From contig NZ_JBLLVA010000015.1 of the NCBI RefSeq assembly GCF_047739745.1, positions 1 to 64,000 of the forward strand: 64,000 bases of DNA. The letters are read 5' to 3'. This DNA comes from Pseudaminobacter sp047739745 (lineage in GTDB: Bacteria; Pseudomonadota; Alphaproteobacteria; Rhizobiales; Rhizobiaceae). This document shows positions 43,434 to 51,992 of this stretch, in pieces. The number at the start of each line of letters is the position of its first letter. The first letter of the stretch is position 1. Below the pieces are notes generated by a model that searched no databases, was not told where the DNA came from, and saw nothing but the letters and a program-made list of their open reading frames with translations. The position numbers were made by a program, and so were the translations under genes.

Positions 43434-44408
43434 GTGGCGACCATCCTTTCCACGCATCCCCTGCATCCACGCGCGACCGAGATGCTCGCGCCGCATGGCG
43501 ACCTCCTCATCGCCTCGGCACTGGACGGCGCGACGCTTACGGCCGAGGCACGCAACGCCGACATAATCATCGTGCGCGCGCCGCTTCCCGCCGCGCTGTT
43601 TGCCGAGGCGCCGGCATTGCGCGCGGCGATCCGCCATGGCGCGGGGCTCGACATGATCCCGGTCGCGGCGGCGACGAAGGCCGGTGTGCTGGTCGCCAAC
43701 GTTCCCGGCGTCAATGCGCGCTCCGTGGCCGAGCATGTGATCTTCGTGACCCTGGCGCTGCTGCGCCGCTTCCGGGCCATGGACGGAGACCTGCGCACAC
43801 TTGGCTGGCTTGCGGCACGCGACCACGCCAATCTGACCAACGAGCTTTCCGGCCGCACGATCGGCATCGTGGGCATGGGCAATGTCGGCCGGGCGGTCTT
43901 TTCCATTGCCCGCGACGGTTTCGGCCTGAACGTATTTGCCAATACCCGCAATCCGGCAAACCTGCCGTCAGGCGCGCGCTTCGGTACCATCGAGCGCCTC
44001 GTCGAAGAAAGCGACGTCATCGTGCTTTGCTGCCCGCTCACGCCGGAAACGACCGGACTTATCAGCCGCGAGAGGATCGGCCGGATGAAGTCCTCGGCGC
44101 TACTGGTGAATGTGTCGCGCGGACCGGTCATCGATGACGACGCGCTGATCGAGGCGCTGCGGGAAAACCGGCTCGCCGGTGCTGCGCTCGATGTTTTCGC
44201 CACGCAGCCGCTGCCGTCCGATCATCCCTATTTTTCGCTCCCGAATGTGATCGTGACACCGCATATGGCCGGCATTACCGAGGAAAGCATGGAGCGCATG
44301 GGCATTGGGGCTGCGGCCGAGGCAATCCGTGTGCTGGCCGGCGAACTGCCGGTCAATCTCTGCAATCGCGAGGCAGTTGAACATTATCGCCGGCGGTTTC
44401 GCGGCTGA
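43434..44408 (+). CDS. D-2-hydroxyacid dehydrogenase
   Basis: The GTG start at 43434, five bases after the preceding stop, gives 324 residues. The NAD-binding motif GIVGMGNVGRAVF, the Arg in VNVSRGPVID, the Glu region and the catalytic His in TPHMAGITEESMERMG are typical of D-isomer-specific 2-hydroxyacid dehydrogenases. It should reduce or oxidise a 2-keto/2-hydroxy acid produced by the upstream enzymes. It ends the catabolic operon. Confidence 0.9.
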   Translation: MATILSTHPLHPRATEMLAPHGDLLIASALDGATLTAEARNADIIIVRAPLPAALFAEAPALRAAIRHGAGLDMIPVAAATKAGVLVANVPGVNARSVAEHVIFVTLALLRRFRAMDGDLRTLGWLAARDHANLTNELSGRTIGIVGMGNVGRAVFSIARDGFGLNVFANTRNPANLPSGARFGTIERLVEESDVIVLCCPLTPETTGLISRERIGRMKSSALLVNVSRGPVIDDDALIEALRENRLAGAALDVFATQPLPSDHPYFSLPNVIVTPHMAGITEESMERMGIGAAAEAIRVLAGELPVNLCNREAVEHYRRRFRG

Positions 44409-44537
44409 TACCCTGTGAGCCACGCGGCTTGGCCGGGCTCGATTGACTCTTTTTCCAAAGCGCGTAAAAGGCAGCCGCAAGCAGAGCGCGTGCCCGCATC
44501 GTCGCTTGACGTGCGGTCGTGCCAGACGGAGCCTTTC

Positions 44538-44669
44538 ATGCGCGGCCTTTTGATGGCGCTTTTCGCATTCGATTTTCCCGGCCATGGGGTCAGCTCCCAC
44601 GGTGGGCACGAACGCGCGCGGCTTCGCAGCACCAAAACCACGGCCAAAACGACCACGAAAACGGTCTGA
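44538..44669 (+). CDS. Possible Thr/Lys-rich leader peptide of asd
   Basis: An ATG behind GGAG (six-base spacing) opens a 43-residue frame ending STKTTAKTTTKTV and TGA at 44667. The last 13 codons contain seven Thr and three Lys codons. Thr and Lys are both end products of the aspartate-semialdehyde branch, and asd starts 111 bases later. This is the layout of classic attenuator peptides (thrL-type). The peptide's first half (MRGLLMALFAFDFPGHG) is ordinary. The alternative is chance, so confidence is moderate. Confidence 0.45.
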   Translation: MRGLLMALFAFDFPGHGVSSHGGHERARLRSTKTTAKTTTKTV

Positions 44670-44693
44670 TCTCCCTTGGCCTGCTCGCCCTCT

Positions 44694-44742
44694 CCCGGGT
44701 CCGGCCCGGGGGGTGAGACCCGCTTCGGCCGGCGGGTTCTTT
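44694..44742 (+). terminator. Attenuator-like hairpins before asd
   Basis: Three overlapping pairings are possible. Pairing A is CCCGGG at 44694-44699 with CCCGGG at 44705-44710. An anti-terminator is CCGGCC at 44701-44706 with GGCCGG at 44727-44732. A terminator-like stem is ACCCGC at 44718-44723 with GCGGGT at 44732-44737, followed by TCTTTCC. A and the terminator can coexist, while the anti-terminator excludes both. The T-run is poor, so termination strength is uncertain. Confidence 0.45.
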
Positions 44743-44780
44743 CCGAAACAGCGAGCGGAGAGGGACAGGAGAATCTTTAG

Positions 44781-45815
44781 ATGGGTTTCAAGGTTGCGAT
44801 CGCCGGCGCTACGGGCAATGTGGGCCGGGAAATGCTCAATATCCTCGAGGAACGCGGTTTTCCGGCCGATGAGGTCGTGGCGCTCGCCTCGCGCCGCTCG
44901 CTCGGCACCGAAGTGTCCTATGGCGAGCGGACGCTGAAGGTCAAAGCGCTCGACACCTATGATTTTTCCGACACCGACATCTGCATCATGTCGGCCGGCG
45001 GCAATGTGTCGAAGGAATGGTCGCCGAAGATCGGCGCGCAGGGCTGCGTCGTCATCGACAATTCGTCCGCCTTCCGCTACGACCCGGATGTGCCGCTGAT
45101 CGTGCCGGAAGTGAACCCCGACGCGATTTCCGGGTTCTCCACCAAGAATATCATCGCCAATCCGAACTGTTCGACGGCGCAACTCGTCGTGGCGCTGAAG
45201 CCGCTGCACGACAAGGCGAAGATCAAGCGCGTCGTCATCGCCACCTATCAGTCGGTGTCGGGTGCGGGCAAGGAAGGCATGGACGAGTTGTTCACGCAGA
45301 CGCGTGCCGTGTTCGTCGCCGATCCGGTGGAGGCCAAGAAGTTCACCAAGCGCATCGCCTTCAACGTCATTCCGCATATCGACGTGTTCATGGAAGACGG
45401 CTTCACCAAGGAAGAGTGGAAGATGGTCGCCGAGACCAAGAAGATGCTCGACCCGAAGATCAAGCTGACGGCGACGGCCGTGCGCGTGCCGGTGTTCATC
45501 GGGCACTCGGAGGCGGTGAACATCGAATTCGAGACGCCGATCACCGCCGACGAGGCGCGCGACATCCTGCGCGAGGCCCCCGGTTGCCTGGTCATCGACA
45601 AGCGCGAGGACGGCGGCTACGTGACCCCGATCGATTCGGCCGGCGAGGACGCCACGTATATTTCGCGCATCCGCGAGGATTCCACGGTCGACAATGGCCT
45701 GGCGATGTGGATCGTCTCGGACAATCTGCGCAAGGGGGCGGCACTCAATGCCGTGCAGATCGCCGAGCTTCTGGTCGAGCGCGGGCTGATCACGCCGAAG
45801 AAACAGGCCGCCTGA
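44781..45815 (+). CDS. asd: Aspartate-semialdehyde dehydrogenase
   Basis: The 344-residue enzyme makes aspartate semialdehyde for Lys, Met, Thr and diaminopimelate synthesis. Features are the NADP motif AIAGATGNVGREMLNILEERGFP, the catalytic Cys in IANPNCSTAQLVVALKPLHD (residue about 132), ATYQSVSGAGKEGMDEL and the His in PVFIGHSEAVNIEFE. An AGGAG site precedes it. A leader peptide and hairpins upstream suggest attenuation. A terminator follows at 45833. Confidence 0.97.
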   Translation: MGFKVAIAGATGNVGREMLNILEERGFPADEVVALASRRSLGTEVSYGERTLKVKALDTYDFSDTDICIMSAGGNVSKEWSPKIGAQGCVVIDNSSAFRYDPDVPLIVPEVNPDAISGFSTKNIIANPNCSTAQLVVALKPLHDKAKIKRVVIATYQSVSGAGKEGMDELFTQTRAVFVADPVEAKKFTKRIAFNVIPHIDVFMEDGFTKEEWKMVAETKKMLDPKIKLTATAVRVPVFIGHSEAVNIEFETPITADEARDILREAPGCLVIDKREDGGYVTPIDSAGEDATYISRIREDSTVDNGLAMWIVSDNLRKGAALNAVQIAELLVERGLITPKKQAA

Positions 45816-45832
45816 GTAAACGCCGGTACAAG

Positions 45833-45866
45833 ATAGCCCGCCTCGCGAACGGAGGCGGGCTATTTG
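45833..45866 (+). terminator. Terminator after asd
   Basis: A 12-base-pair stem (atagcccgcctc / gaggcgggctat) with a seven-base loop is followed by a short T-stretch (TTTG). It ends asd transcription before the bestrophin-like gene. Confidence 0.85.
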
Positions 45867-45907
45867 TCTTCCGCGGGCAGCGAACGTATCGAAAAGGTCT
45901 TCAGCTT

Positions 45908-46813
45908 ATGATCGTTCGACCCAAACCGGGCCTTCTTGCCCTGTTTTTCGTCATGCGTGGATCGGTTGTGCCGCGCATCCTGCCGCATATTTTCGGCTTC
46001 GCGGCTTACGCTGCCGTCATCGTCATCGCGGTGGATGTGGCCAGTTTCGACATGAGCAGCTTCAGCATCGCCCCCTTCGGCCTGCTCGGCGTGGCGCTCT
46101 CCATTTACATGGGCTTTCGCAACAATGCAGCCTATGACCGCTGGTGGGAAGCGCGCAAGCTATGGGGAGAACTGGTCTACGAGGTCCGCAACCTGGCGCG
46201 CGTCGGCAACGGGCTGATAGAAGATCGGACGGAACGCCGCGCCCTGCTGATGGAAGCGCTCGCTTTTTGCCACTTCCTGCGCGGCCAATTGCGCGGGGTC
46301 GATGTCATTGCGGAGGCGAGGAAGTTCATCGGCGATGAGGTCGATGCCGTCGCCCGCGCCATAAACCGCCCTGACGCGCTGGTGCGACGGATGGGTCGAC
46401 GGGCGGCGGCCTTGCGCCAAAAGGCGGCGATCGACGCGATCGGCTATCGCATAATAGACGAACGGCTTGCGACAATCTCGGCCGTGCAGGCTGGCTGCGA
46501 ACGGATCGCGGGAACGCCGCTTCCCTTTGCTTACACGCTGCTTCTGCAGCGCACCGCCCATATTTTCTGCCTGCTTTTGCCGTTCGGCCTGGTGTCGTCC
46601 GCAGGCTGGGCGACGCCGCTTTTCACCGCCCTGGTCGCCTACACTTTCTTCGGACTGGACGCGCTGTCACAAGAACTGGAAGACCCGTTCGGCATGGAAG
46701 CGAACGATCTGGCGCTGGATGCGATTTGCCGCGTCTGCGAGATTTCGATCTTTGAGGCACTGGACGAGCCGGTGCCAGTGATGCCGGCGCCCGAACGATA
46801 TTTCTATTCCTGA
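45908..46813 (+). CDS. Bestrophin-like membrane channel protein
   Basis: The 301-residue protein has several membrane helices, an N-terminal GFAAYAAVIVIAVDVA helix and the bestrophin-type MGFRNNAAYDRWWEARKLWGELVYEVRNLAR, plus the late segment FFGLDALSQELEDPFGMEANDLALD. Bacterial bestrophins (YneE-like) form pentameric channels for monovalent ions. The physiological role here is unknown. It converges with rpsP. Confidence 0.9.
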   Translation: MIVRPKPGLLALFFVMRGSVVPRILPHIFGFAAYAAVIVIAVDVASFDMSSFSIAPFGLLGVALSIYMGFRNNAAYDRWWEARKLWGELVYEVRNLARVGNGLIEDRTERRALLMEALAFCHFLRGQLRGVDVIAEARKFIGDEVDAVARAINRPDALVRRMGRRAAALRQKAAIDAIGYRIIDERLATISAVQAGCERIAGTPLPFAYTLLLQRTAHIFCLLLPFGLVSSAGWATPLFTALVAYTFFGLDALSQELEDPFGMEANDLALDAICRVCEISIFEALDEPVPVMPAPERYFYS

Positions 46814-46817
46814 CACA

Positions 46818-46840
46818 AACGGCGGGCCGAGCCCGCCGTT
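46818..46840. terminator. Bidirectional hairpin between bestrophin and rpsP genes
   Basis: A 10-base-pair stem (aacggcgggc / gcccgccgtt) with a CGA loop sits between two convergent genes. It lacks a T-run on either side, so it may serve as a weak or factor-assisted transcript end. Confidence 0.5.
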
Positions 46841-46864
46841 CACATTGCCTGAATTGCAGGAAAA

Positions 46865-47260
46865 TTATTCGGCTGCGGCATCTTCCGCCGGTGCGGCCGA
46901 AGCGGCAGCAATCGCGGCTGCGGCATCTTCCTGAGCCTTCTTGATCGCGTCGGCGCGTTCCTGCGCCTTCTTGCCCGGCTGTGCCTTGTTCGGATTGTTG
47001 CGTGCTTCACGCTTGGCGATGCCGGCTACGTCGAGGAAACGGGCGACGCGGTCGGTCGGCAGCGCGCCGTGGCCGAGCCAATGCTTGATGCGCTCCTCAT
47101 TGAGCTTCACGCGATCGCCGTCGCGCGGCAGCAGCGGGTTCCACGCGCCCACCGTCTCGATGAAGCGGCCGTCGCGCGGGCTGCGCACGTCGGCGATGAC
47201 GATGTGGTAGTAAGGGCGCTTCTTGGAGCCCGCACGGGCCAGTCGGATTTTCAGTGACAT
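46865..47260 (-). CDS. rpsP: 30S ribosomal protein S16
   Basis: The 131-residue protein starts MSLKIRLARAGSKKRPYYHIVIAD and has DGRFIETVGAWNPLLP, the S16 core motif. The C-terminal tail (AAAAIAAASAAPAEDAAAE) is an Ala/Glu-rich extension usual in alphaproteobacteria. It is part of the ffh-chorismate mutase-rpsP block. Confidence 0.98.
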   Translation of the reverse strand: MSLKIRLARAGSKKRPYYHIVIADVRSPRDGRFIETVGAWNPLLPRDGDRVKLNEERIKHWLGHGALPTDRVARFLDVAGIAKREARNNPNKAQPGKKAQERADAIKKAQEDAAAAIAAASAAPAEDAAAE

Positions 47261-47314
47261 TGCTTTTCTCCTGGAGTTCGGTTCGTTCGGTTGTTTTCAG
47301 TTTCATCCACCGCT

Positions 47315-47743
47315 TTACGCGGGCGAATTCTTCTCGCCGCCTGCAGCGCTCGAAGCGGACTCTTTCATCTCGCCGCTGCTCGAAGCGGCCTCTTTCATGT
47401 CGCCGCTGCTCGAAGCGGACGGCTGGTTGTCGCCATTGTTCGAGGCGGCGATCGCCTCGTGGTGGCGGATCACTTCGCGGACGATGAAGTTCAGGAACTT
47501 CTCCGCGAAATCCGGATCGAGCTGCGCCTCGTCGGCAAGCCGCCGAAGCCGCGCGATCTGCGTGCGCTCGCGCGCCGGATCGGCCGGGGGCAGGCCATGC
47601 GTGGCTTTCAGTACTCCGACCGCCTTGGTGCAGCGAAAACGCTCGGCGAGCATGTGGATCAGCGAGGCATCGATATTGTCGATCGAGGCGCGCAGTTCCG
47701 CGAGCATGGCCTTGGGGTCGGAGCCGTCCATCATGCTGCTCAT
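47315..47743 (-). CDS. Chorismate mutase (AroQ type) with a repeated Ser-rich tail
   Basis: The 142-residue protein has the AroQ helical fold: ELRASIDNIDASLIHMLAERFRCTKAVGVLKATHGLPPADPARERTQ is cut here into key motifs IDNIDASLIHMLAERF and KAVGVLK, with DPDFAEKFLNFIVREVIRHHE at the end. It converts chorismate to prephenate. After residue 110 a disordered tail has decapeptide repeats (SSSGDMKEAA, SSSGEMKESA), encoded by 30-base tandem units. The start overlaps the ffh stop by four bases, so the gene is translationally coupled to ffh. Confidence 0.92.
   Translation of the reverse strand: MSSMMDGSDPKAMLAELRASIDNIDASLIHMLAERFRCTKAVGVLKATHGLPPADPARERTQIARLRRLADEAQLDPDFAEKFLNFIVREVIRHHEAIAASNNGDNQPSASSSGDMKEAASSSGEMKESASSAAGGEKNSPA
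47348..47450. repeat. 30-base tandem repeat in the 3' end of the chorismate mutase gene
   Basis: Three units of 30 bases, each beginning gctcgaagcgg, start at 47348, 47378 and 47408, with a partial fourth from 47438. The first two units differ at only three positions. They encode Ser/Glu/Lys decapeptides in the protein tail and could vary in number by replication slippage without changing the frame. Confidence 0.85.
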
Positions 47744-49320
47744 TTCTTCTTGCCCAAGCCGGGAACGCTGCCACCGCCGAGGCCCGGAAGCTTCATGCCG
47801 CCAGGCAGGCCCGGCAGCCCGCCACCGCCCAGACCGGGCAGGCTGCCCGGCAGGCCCTTGCCCAAGCCGGCGGCCTCGGCCTGCTTTTTGAGCGCCTCGA
47901 GCTGCTTGGGGTCCATCTTCGAAAGATCGGGCATGCCGCCCATTCCGCCCATTCCGCCGCCAAGCCCCATCTTCTGCGCCATGCCGCCCATCAGGCCGCG
48001 CATCATGCCGCCGCCCTTGCCCTTGCCGCCCATGGCCTTCATCATGTCGGCCATCTGGCGGTGCATCTTCAGGAGCTTGTTGATCGCCGCCGCATCGGTG
48101 CCCGAACCGCTGGCGATGCGCTTCTTGCGCGAATGCTTCAAAAGCTCGGGATTGGCGCGCTCGGCCTTGGTCATCGACGAGATGATGGCGAGCTGCTGGG
48201 CAAACATGCGGTCGTCCAGCCCGGCGGCGGCCATCTGGTCCTTCATCCGGCCCATGCCCGGCATCATGCCCATGATGCCGCCCATGCCGCCCATCTTCTG
48301 CATCTGCTGCAACTGCGCGGCAAGGTCGTTCAGGTCGAACTTGCCCGACTGCATCTTCTTGGCCATCGCCGCGGCTTTCTCCGCGTCGATGGTTTCGGCG
48401 GCCTTTTCGACCAGCGAAATAATGTCGCCCATGCCGAGTATGCGGTCGGCGATGCGCTTGGGGTGGAATTCCTCCAGCGCATCCATCTTTTCGCCGACGC
48501 CGACCAGCTTGACCGGCTTGCCGGTGACGGCGCGCATCGAAAGTGCCGCACCGCCGCGACCGTCGCCATCCATGCGGGTCAGCACAAGCCCGGTGATGCC
48601 GACCCGATCGTCGAAATTGCGCGCAAGGTTGACCGCGTCCTGGCCGGTGAGGCTGTCGGCCACCAGCAGGATCTCGTGCGGCGAGGATGCCCGCTTGATC
48701 TCGGCCATCTCGACCATCAGCGGCTCGTCGATATGGGTGCGGCCGGCGGTGTCGAGAATGACGACGTCGTGCCCACCGAGCCTGGCCGCCTGCACGGCGC
48801 GCTTTGCGATGTCGACCGGCGACTGGCCGGCGACGATCGGCAGCGTCGCCACCCGGGTCTGCTCGCCGAGCTGGCGCAGCTGCTCCTGCGCGGCGGGGCG
48901 GCGCGTATCGAGCGAGGCCATCAGCACCTTCTTGCCCTGGCGTTCGCTCAAACGCTTGGCGATCTTGGCCGAGGTGGTGGTCTTGCCGGAACCCTGCAGG
49001 CCTACCATCATGATGACGACGGGCGCGGGCGCGTTGAGGTCGATCGTCTGACCTTCGCTGCCGAGCATTTCGACCAGTTCGTCATGGACGATCTTGACGA
49101 CCATCTGCCCGGGTTTGATCGATTTCAGGACCGCGGCGCCGATGGCTTTCTCGCGCACGCGATCGGTGAAGGAGCGCACGACCTCCAGCGCCACGTCGGC
49201 TTCGATCAGCGCGCGGCGAACCTCGCGAAGCGCAGCCGAGACGTCGGCCTCCGACAGCGCGCCGCGGCCGGTCAGGCCGTTCAGGATCGAGCCAAGACGT
49301 TCCTGTAGCGATTCAAACAT
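47740..49320 (-). CDS. ffh: Signal recognition particle GTPase Ffh
   Basis: The 526-residue protein has the N domain, the G domain with GLQGSGKTTTSAKIA (P-loop, near 105), DTAGRTHIDEPLM and TRMDGDGRGGAALS, and the Met-rich M domain (GMGRMKDQMAAAGLDDRMF, GSGTDAAAINKLLKMHRQM). A Gly/Pro/Leu-rich C-terminal tail extends it. It targets nascent membrane proteins to the translocon with 4.5S RNA and FtsY. It heads the ffh-chorismate mutase-rpsP block. Confidence 0.98.
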   Translation of the reverse strand: MFESLQERLGSILNGLTGRGALSEADVSAALREVRRALIEADVALEVVRSFTDRVREKAIGAAVLKSIKPGQMVVKIVHDELVEMLGSEGQTIDLNAPAPVVIMMVGLQGSGKTTTSAKIAKRLSERQGKKVLMASLDTRRPAAQEQLRQLGEQTRVATLPIVAGQSPVDIAKRAVQAARLGGHDVVILDTAGRTHIDEPLMVEMAEIKRASSPHEILLVADSLTGQDAVNLARNFDDRVGITGLVLTRMDGDGRGGAALSMRAVTGKPVKLVGVGEKMDALEEFHPKRIADRILGMGDIISLVEKAAETIDAEKAAAMAKKMQSGKFDLNDLAAQLQQMQKMGGMGGIMGMMPGMGRMKDQMAAAGLDDRMFAQQLAIISSMTKAERANPELLKHSRKKRIASGSGTDAAAINKLLKMHRQMADMMKAMGGKGKGGGMMRGLMGGMAQKMGLGGGMGGMGGMPDLSKMDPKQLEALKKQAEAAGLGKGLPGSLPGLGGGGLPGLPGGMKLPGLGGGSVPGLGKKK

Positions 49321-49678
49321 CCAACATCCTCATTTCCCGGACCATGTGATCCGAGAAGTAGTACGTCCGCGCGCGCGCGCCAAGCGATAGCCAAAGCCAA
49401 AAAGCACCCGGGGGCGCATCGCGCTGCCGGGTGTTGGCCTCCGGGATCTATTTATACCTCAAGGGGTCCCGGTCGGCGGCTCGGAGTTAGTACTCGTCGC
49501 GGAATTCGGCGCTGTAGACAGGAAAAGACCTCCAGAGTCAAGGAAAAGTGTGGCCCGCAAGACCCGGTGCGGCAGGATTCCGATGCAGCCGGCAAAAATG
49601 GTCTTAACGATGACAAGCGACTGTTCTACTGGCAGATTGCGCCGCAACGGACGTGATTCAGGCATTAGGAGACCAAAA
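49321..49678. other. Intergenic region between ffh and the transglycosylase gene
   Basis: This 358-base divergent region should hold the ffh and transglycosylase promoters. It includes an alternating CG run (cgcgcgcgcgcg, near 49370) and a GC-rich hairpin (cacccggg/ccgggtg, near 49406-49432) with a T-rich end. No conserved SRP RNA, tRNA or protein gene is visible; a plus-strand ATG at 49550 has no ribosome site. Confidence 0.5.
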
Positions 49679-50497
49679 ATGGCATTTTTTGCCAAGGGAA
49701 AGATTTTTGCGGCAGTTTTGGCCGTTGCCGGTCTGACGGCGGGTGCTGCGCAAGCCGCCCAATGCGGCAACAACGCTTCCGGTTTCGAAGCATGGAAAGC
49801 CTCCTTTGCGCAGCAGGCGGCGGCGCAGGGCGTATCCGCCAAGGCGTTGCGCGCGTTCAACGATACGAAATACGCGACCAAGACGATCTCGGCGGACCGC
49901 AACCAGAAGAGCTTCAAGCTTACCCTCAAGCAGTTCATGCAGAAGCGCGGCGGCGCGACCATCGCTTCGCGCGGCAAGAGCATGAAGAAACAGAACGCCG
50001 CCCTGTTTTCGCGCATCGAGCAAACCTATGGCGTGCCTGCAGGCCCGCTGATCGCCATCTGGGGGATGGAGACCGGGTTCGGTTCCTATATGGGCAATTC
50101 CCACATCCTCTCGGCGGTGACGACGCTTGCCTATGACTGCCGCCGCTCCGAATATTTCACCAACCAGCTCTACGCGGCACTTGAACTGGTGCACAATGGC
50201 AGCCTTAATCCCGGGGCGATCGGGGCGGCTCACGGCGAAGTCGGTCAGACCCAATTCCTGCCGGCCAACGTGCTGAAATATGGCGTCGACGGCGACGGCA
50301 ACGGGCGCATCGACCTCATCCGCTCGAAAGCCGACGCGCTTGCCTCGACGGCGAACTTCCTGCGCGGCCATGGCTGGCAGCCGGGCGCGGGATACCAGCC
50401 TGGCCAAGCCAATTTCGGAGCGCTGCAGGGCTGGAATGCCGCCTCTGTCTACCAGCAGGCCATCGCCATCATCGGCGCTGAGATCGACGGGGACTAA
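49679..50497 (+). CDS. Lytic murein transglycosylase (MltB-like)
   Basis: The start at 49679 follows TAGGAG and gives 272 residues with a signal peptide (AKGKIFAAVLAVAGLTAGAAQA). The catalytic-domain motif GPLIAIWGMETGFGSYMGN carries the Glu (residue about 131) that cuts peptidoglycan, and SHILSAVTTLAYDCRRSEYF and GAIGAAHGEVGQTQFLPANVL follow. It acts in the periplasm on cell-wall glycan. A segment VDGDGNGRIDL resembles a calcium-binding loop, as in MltB-related enzymes. Confidence 0.93.
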   Translation: MAFFAKGKIFAAVLAVAGLTAGAAQAAQCGNNASGFEAWKASFAQQAAAQGVSAKALRAFNDTKYATKTISADRNQKSFKLTLKQFMQKRGGATIASRGKSMKKQNAALFSRIEQTYGVPAGPLIAIWGMETGFGSYMGNSHILSAVTTLAYDCRRSEYFTNQLYAALELVHNGSLNPGAIGAAHGEVGQTQFLPANVLKYGVDGDGNGRIDLIRSKADALASTANFLRGHGWQPGAGYQPGQANFGALQGWNAASVYQQAIAIIGAEIDGD

Positions 50498-50605
50498 GCT
50501 CCCAGATGGCTGCGGGGCCGGCGAGCGGCCTCGCACATTGTGAGAGGCTTTTGCCTCTCATGCCTGCCAGCAGCTTCTCCCGACGAAAATGGGAGGAAAG
50601 CGGCT

Positions 50606-51829
50606 TCAGCCGCGCCGGTCCCTTGCCGCCAGCGTGCGAAGTCTCAGCGCATTGAGGCGGATGAAGCCGGCGGCGTCCTTCTGGTCGTAGGCGCCGTGGT
50701 CGTCTTCGAAAGTGACCAGCGCATCCGAATAGAGCGACTTGTCCGAGCGGCGGCCGACGACGATGACATTGCCCTTGTAGAGCTTCAGCCGAACCTCGCC
50801 CTCCACGTTCTCCTGGCTCTTGTCGATCGCCGCCTGCAGCATCTCGCGCTCGGGCGAGAACCAGAAGCCGTTATAGATCAGCTCTGCATAGCGCGGCATC
50901 AACTCGTCCTTGAGGTGTGCTGCGCCCCGGTCGAGCGTGATCGATTCCATTGCGCGGTGTGCGGCAAGCAGGATCGTGCCGCCGGGGGTCTCGTAGACGC
51001 CGCGCGATTTCATGCCGACGAAGCGGTTCTCGACCAGGTCGAGCCGGCCGATGCCATTGTCGCGGCCAAGGTCGTTGAGCGCGGCCAGCATCGAGGCCGG
51101 CGACAGCGCCTTGCCGTTCAAGGCGACCGGATCGCCATTCCTGAATTCCAACGTGATCTCGGTGACGGCGTCGGGCGCATCCATCGGCGATACGGTGCGC
51201 TGGTGGACATATTCCGGCGGCTCGCTCCATGGGTCTTCCAGCACCTTGCCTTCGGAGGAGGAGTGCAGCAGGTTGGCGTCGACGGAGAACGGCGCCTCGC
51301 CCTGCTTGTCCTTCGGCACCGGGATCTGGTGAGCCTGGGCGAATTCGATGAGATCGGTGCGTGACTTGAACGACCAGTCGCGCCATGGGGCGATGACCTT
51401 GATGTCCGGATTAAGCGCATAGGCCGACAGTTCGAAGCGGACCTGGTCGTTGCCCTTGCCTGTCGCACCATGGGCGATGGCGTCGGCGCCGGTTTCGCAT
51501 GCGATGTCGACCAGATGCTTCGAGATCAACGGCCGGGCGATCGAGGTGCCGAGCAGATATGTGCCTTCATAGACGGCATTGGCGCGGAACATCGGGAAGA
51601 CGAAATCGCGGACGAATTCCTCGCGGACATCCATGATGCGAATGTCCTTGATGCCCATCAGCTCGGCCTTCTTGCGCGCCGGCTCCAGCTCGCCGCCCTG
51701 GCCGAGATCGGCGGTGAAGGTGACGACTTCGGCACCGAGTTCGGTCTGCAGCCACTTCAGGATGATGGAGGTATCGAGGCCGCCGGAATAGGCAAGAACG
51801 ACCTTTTTCACGTCTTTCAACTTGGACAT
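50606..51829 (-). CDS. argG: Argininosuccinate synthase
   Basis: The start at 51829 gives 407 residues, the usual length. The P-loop-like KKVVLAYSGGLDTSIILKWL, AHGATGKGNDQVRFE, and ALSPASMLAALNDLGRDNGIGRLDLVENRFVGMKSRGVYETPGG (here cited by its end GMKSRGVYETPGG) mark the family. It joins citrulline and aspartate to argininosuccinate with ATP in arginine synthesis. No strong ribosome site precedes it. It lies alone on the minus strand. Confidence 0.97.
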   Translation of the reverse strand: MSKLKDVKKVVLAYSGGLDTSIILKWLQTELGAEVVTFTADLGQGGELEPARKKAELMGIKDIRIMDVREEFVRDFVFPMFRANAVYEGTYLLGTSIARPLISKHLVDIACETGADAIAHGATGKGNDQVRFELSAYALNPDIKVIAPWRDWSFKSRTDLIEFAQAHQIPVPKDKQGEAPFSVDANLLHSSSEGKVLEDPWSEPPEYVHQRTVSPMDAPDAVTEITLEFRNGDPVALNGKALSPASMLAALNDLGRDNGIGRLDLVENRFVGMKSRGVYETPGGTILLAAHRAMESITLDRGAAHLKDELMPRYAELIYNGFWFSPEREMLQAAIDKSQENVEGEVRLKLYKGNVIVVGRRSDKSLYSDALVTFEDDHGAYDQKDAAGFIRLNALRLRTLAARDRRG

Positions 51830-51992
51830 TGTTTTTTCCGCGTTTGATGGCGGCGGCGCAGAGCCGCGCTTCGGCGGCACTAATAGCAGGAAAGCTTATG
51901 CGGGCAAGGCCTGCGAACCCGTCGCCTTGGCGTGCAGCGGCTTACCGGCGGCATTCAATAGAGTTTTAACGATTCTGCCAAAGAGTCGCGGG

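Larger units (their letters stand above)
44409..44780 (+). other. Leader region of asd
   Basis: This 372-base region between the hydroxyacid dehydrogenase and asd carries a possible 43-codon leader peptide (44538-44669) and a set of mutually exclusive hairpins (44694-44738). Together they look like a transcription attenuator for asd. Before 44520 no feature is recognised. Confidence 0.5.

Noticed and set aside
42488..45506. Minus-strand frames of 571 and 468 codons opposite the hydroxyacid dehydrogenase and asd genes
   Set aside because: Shadows of well-supported genes on the other strand, without motifs or start signals.
47291..49308. Two long plus-strand frames (586 and 415 codons) opposite ffh and chorismate mutase
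   Set aside because: They are complementary shadows of ffh; no ribosome site, no motif, composition typical of antisense frames in GC-rich DNA.
49321..49678. SRP 4.5S RNA gene next to ffh
   Set aside because: The conserved GGAAGCA-type core and stem pattern are absent; the GC-rich hairpin there is too short.
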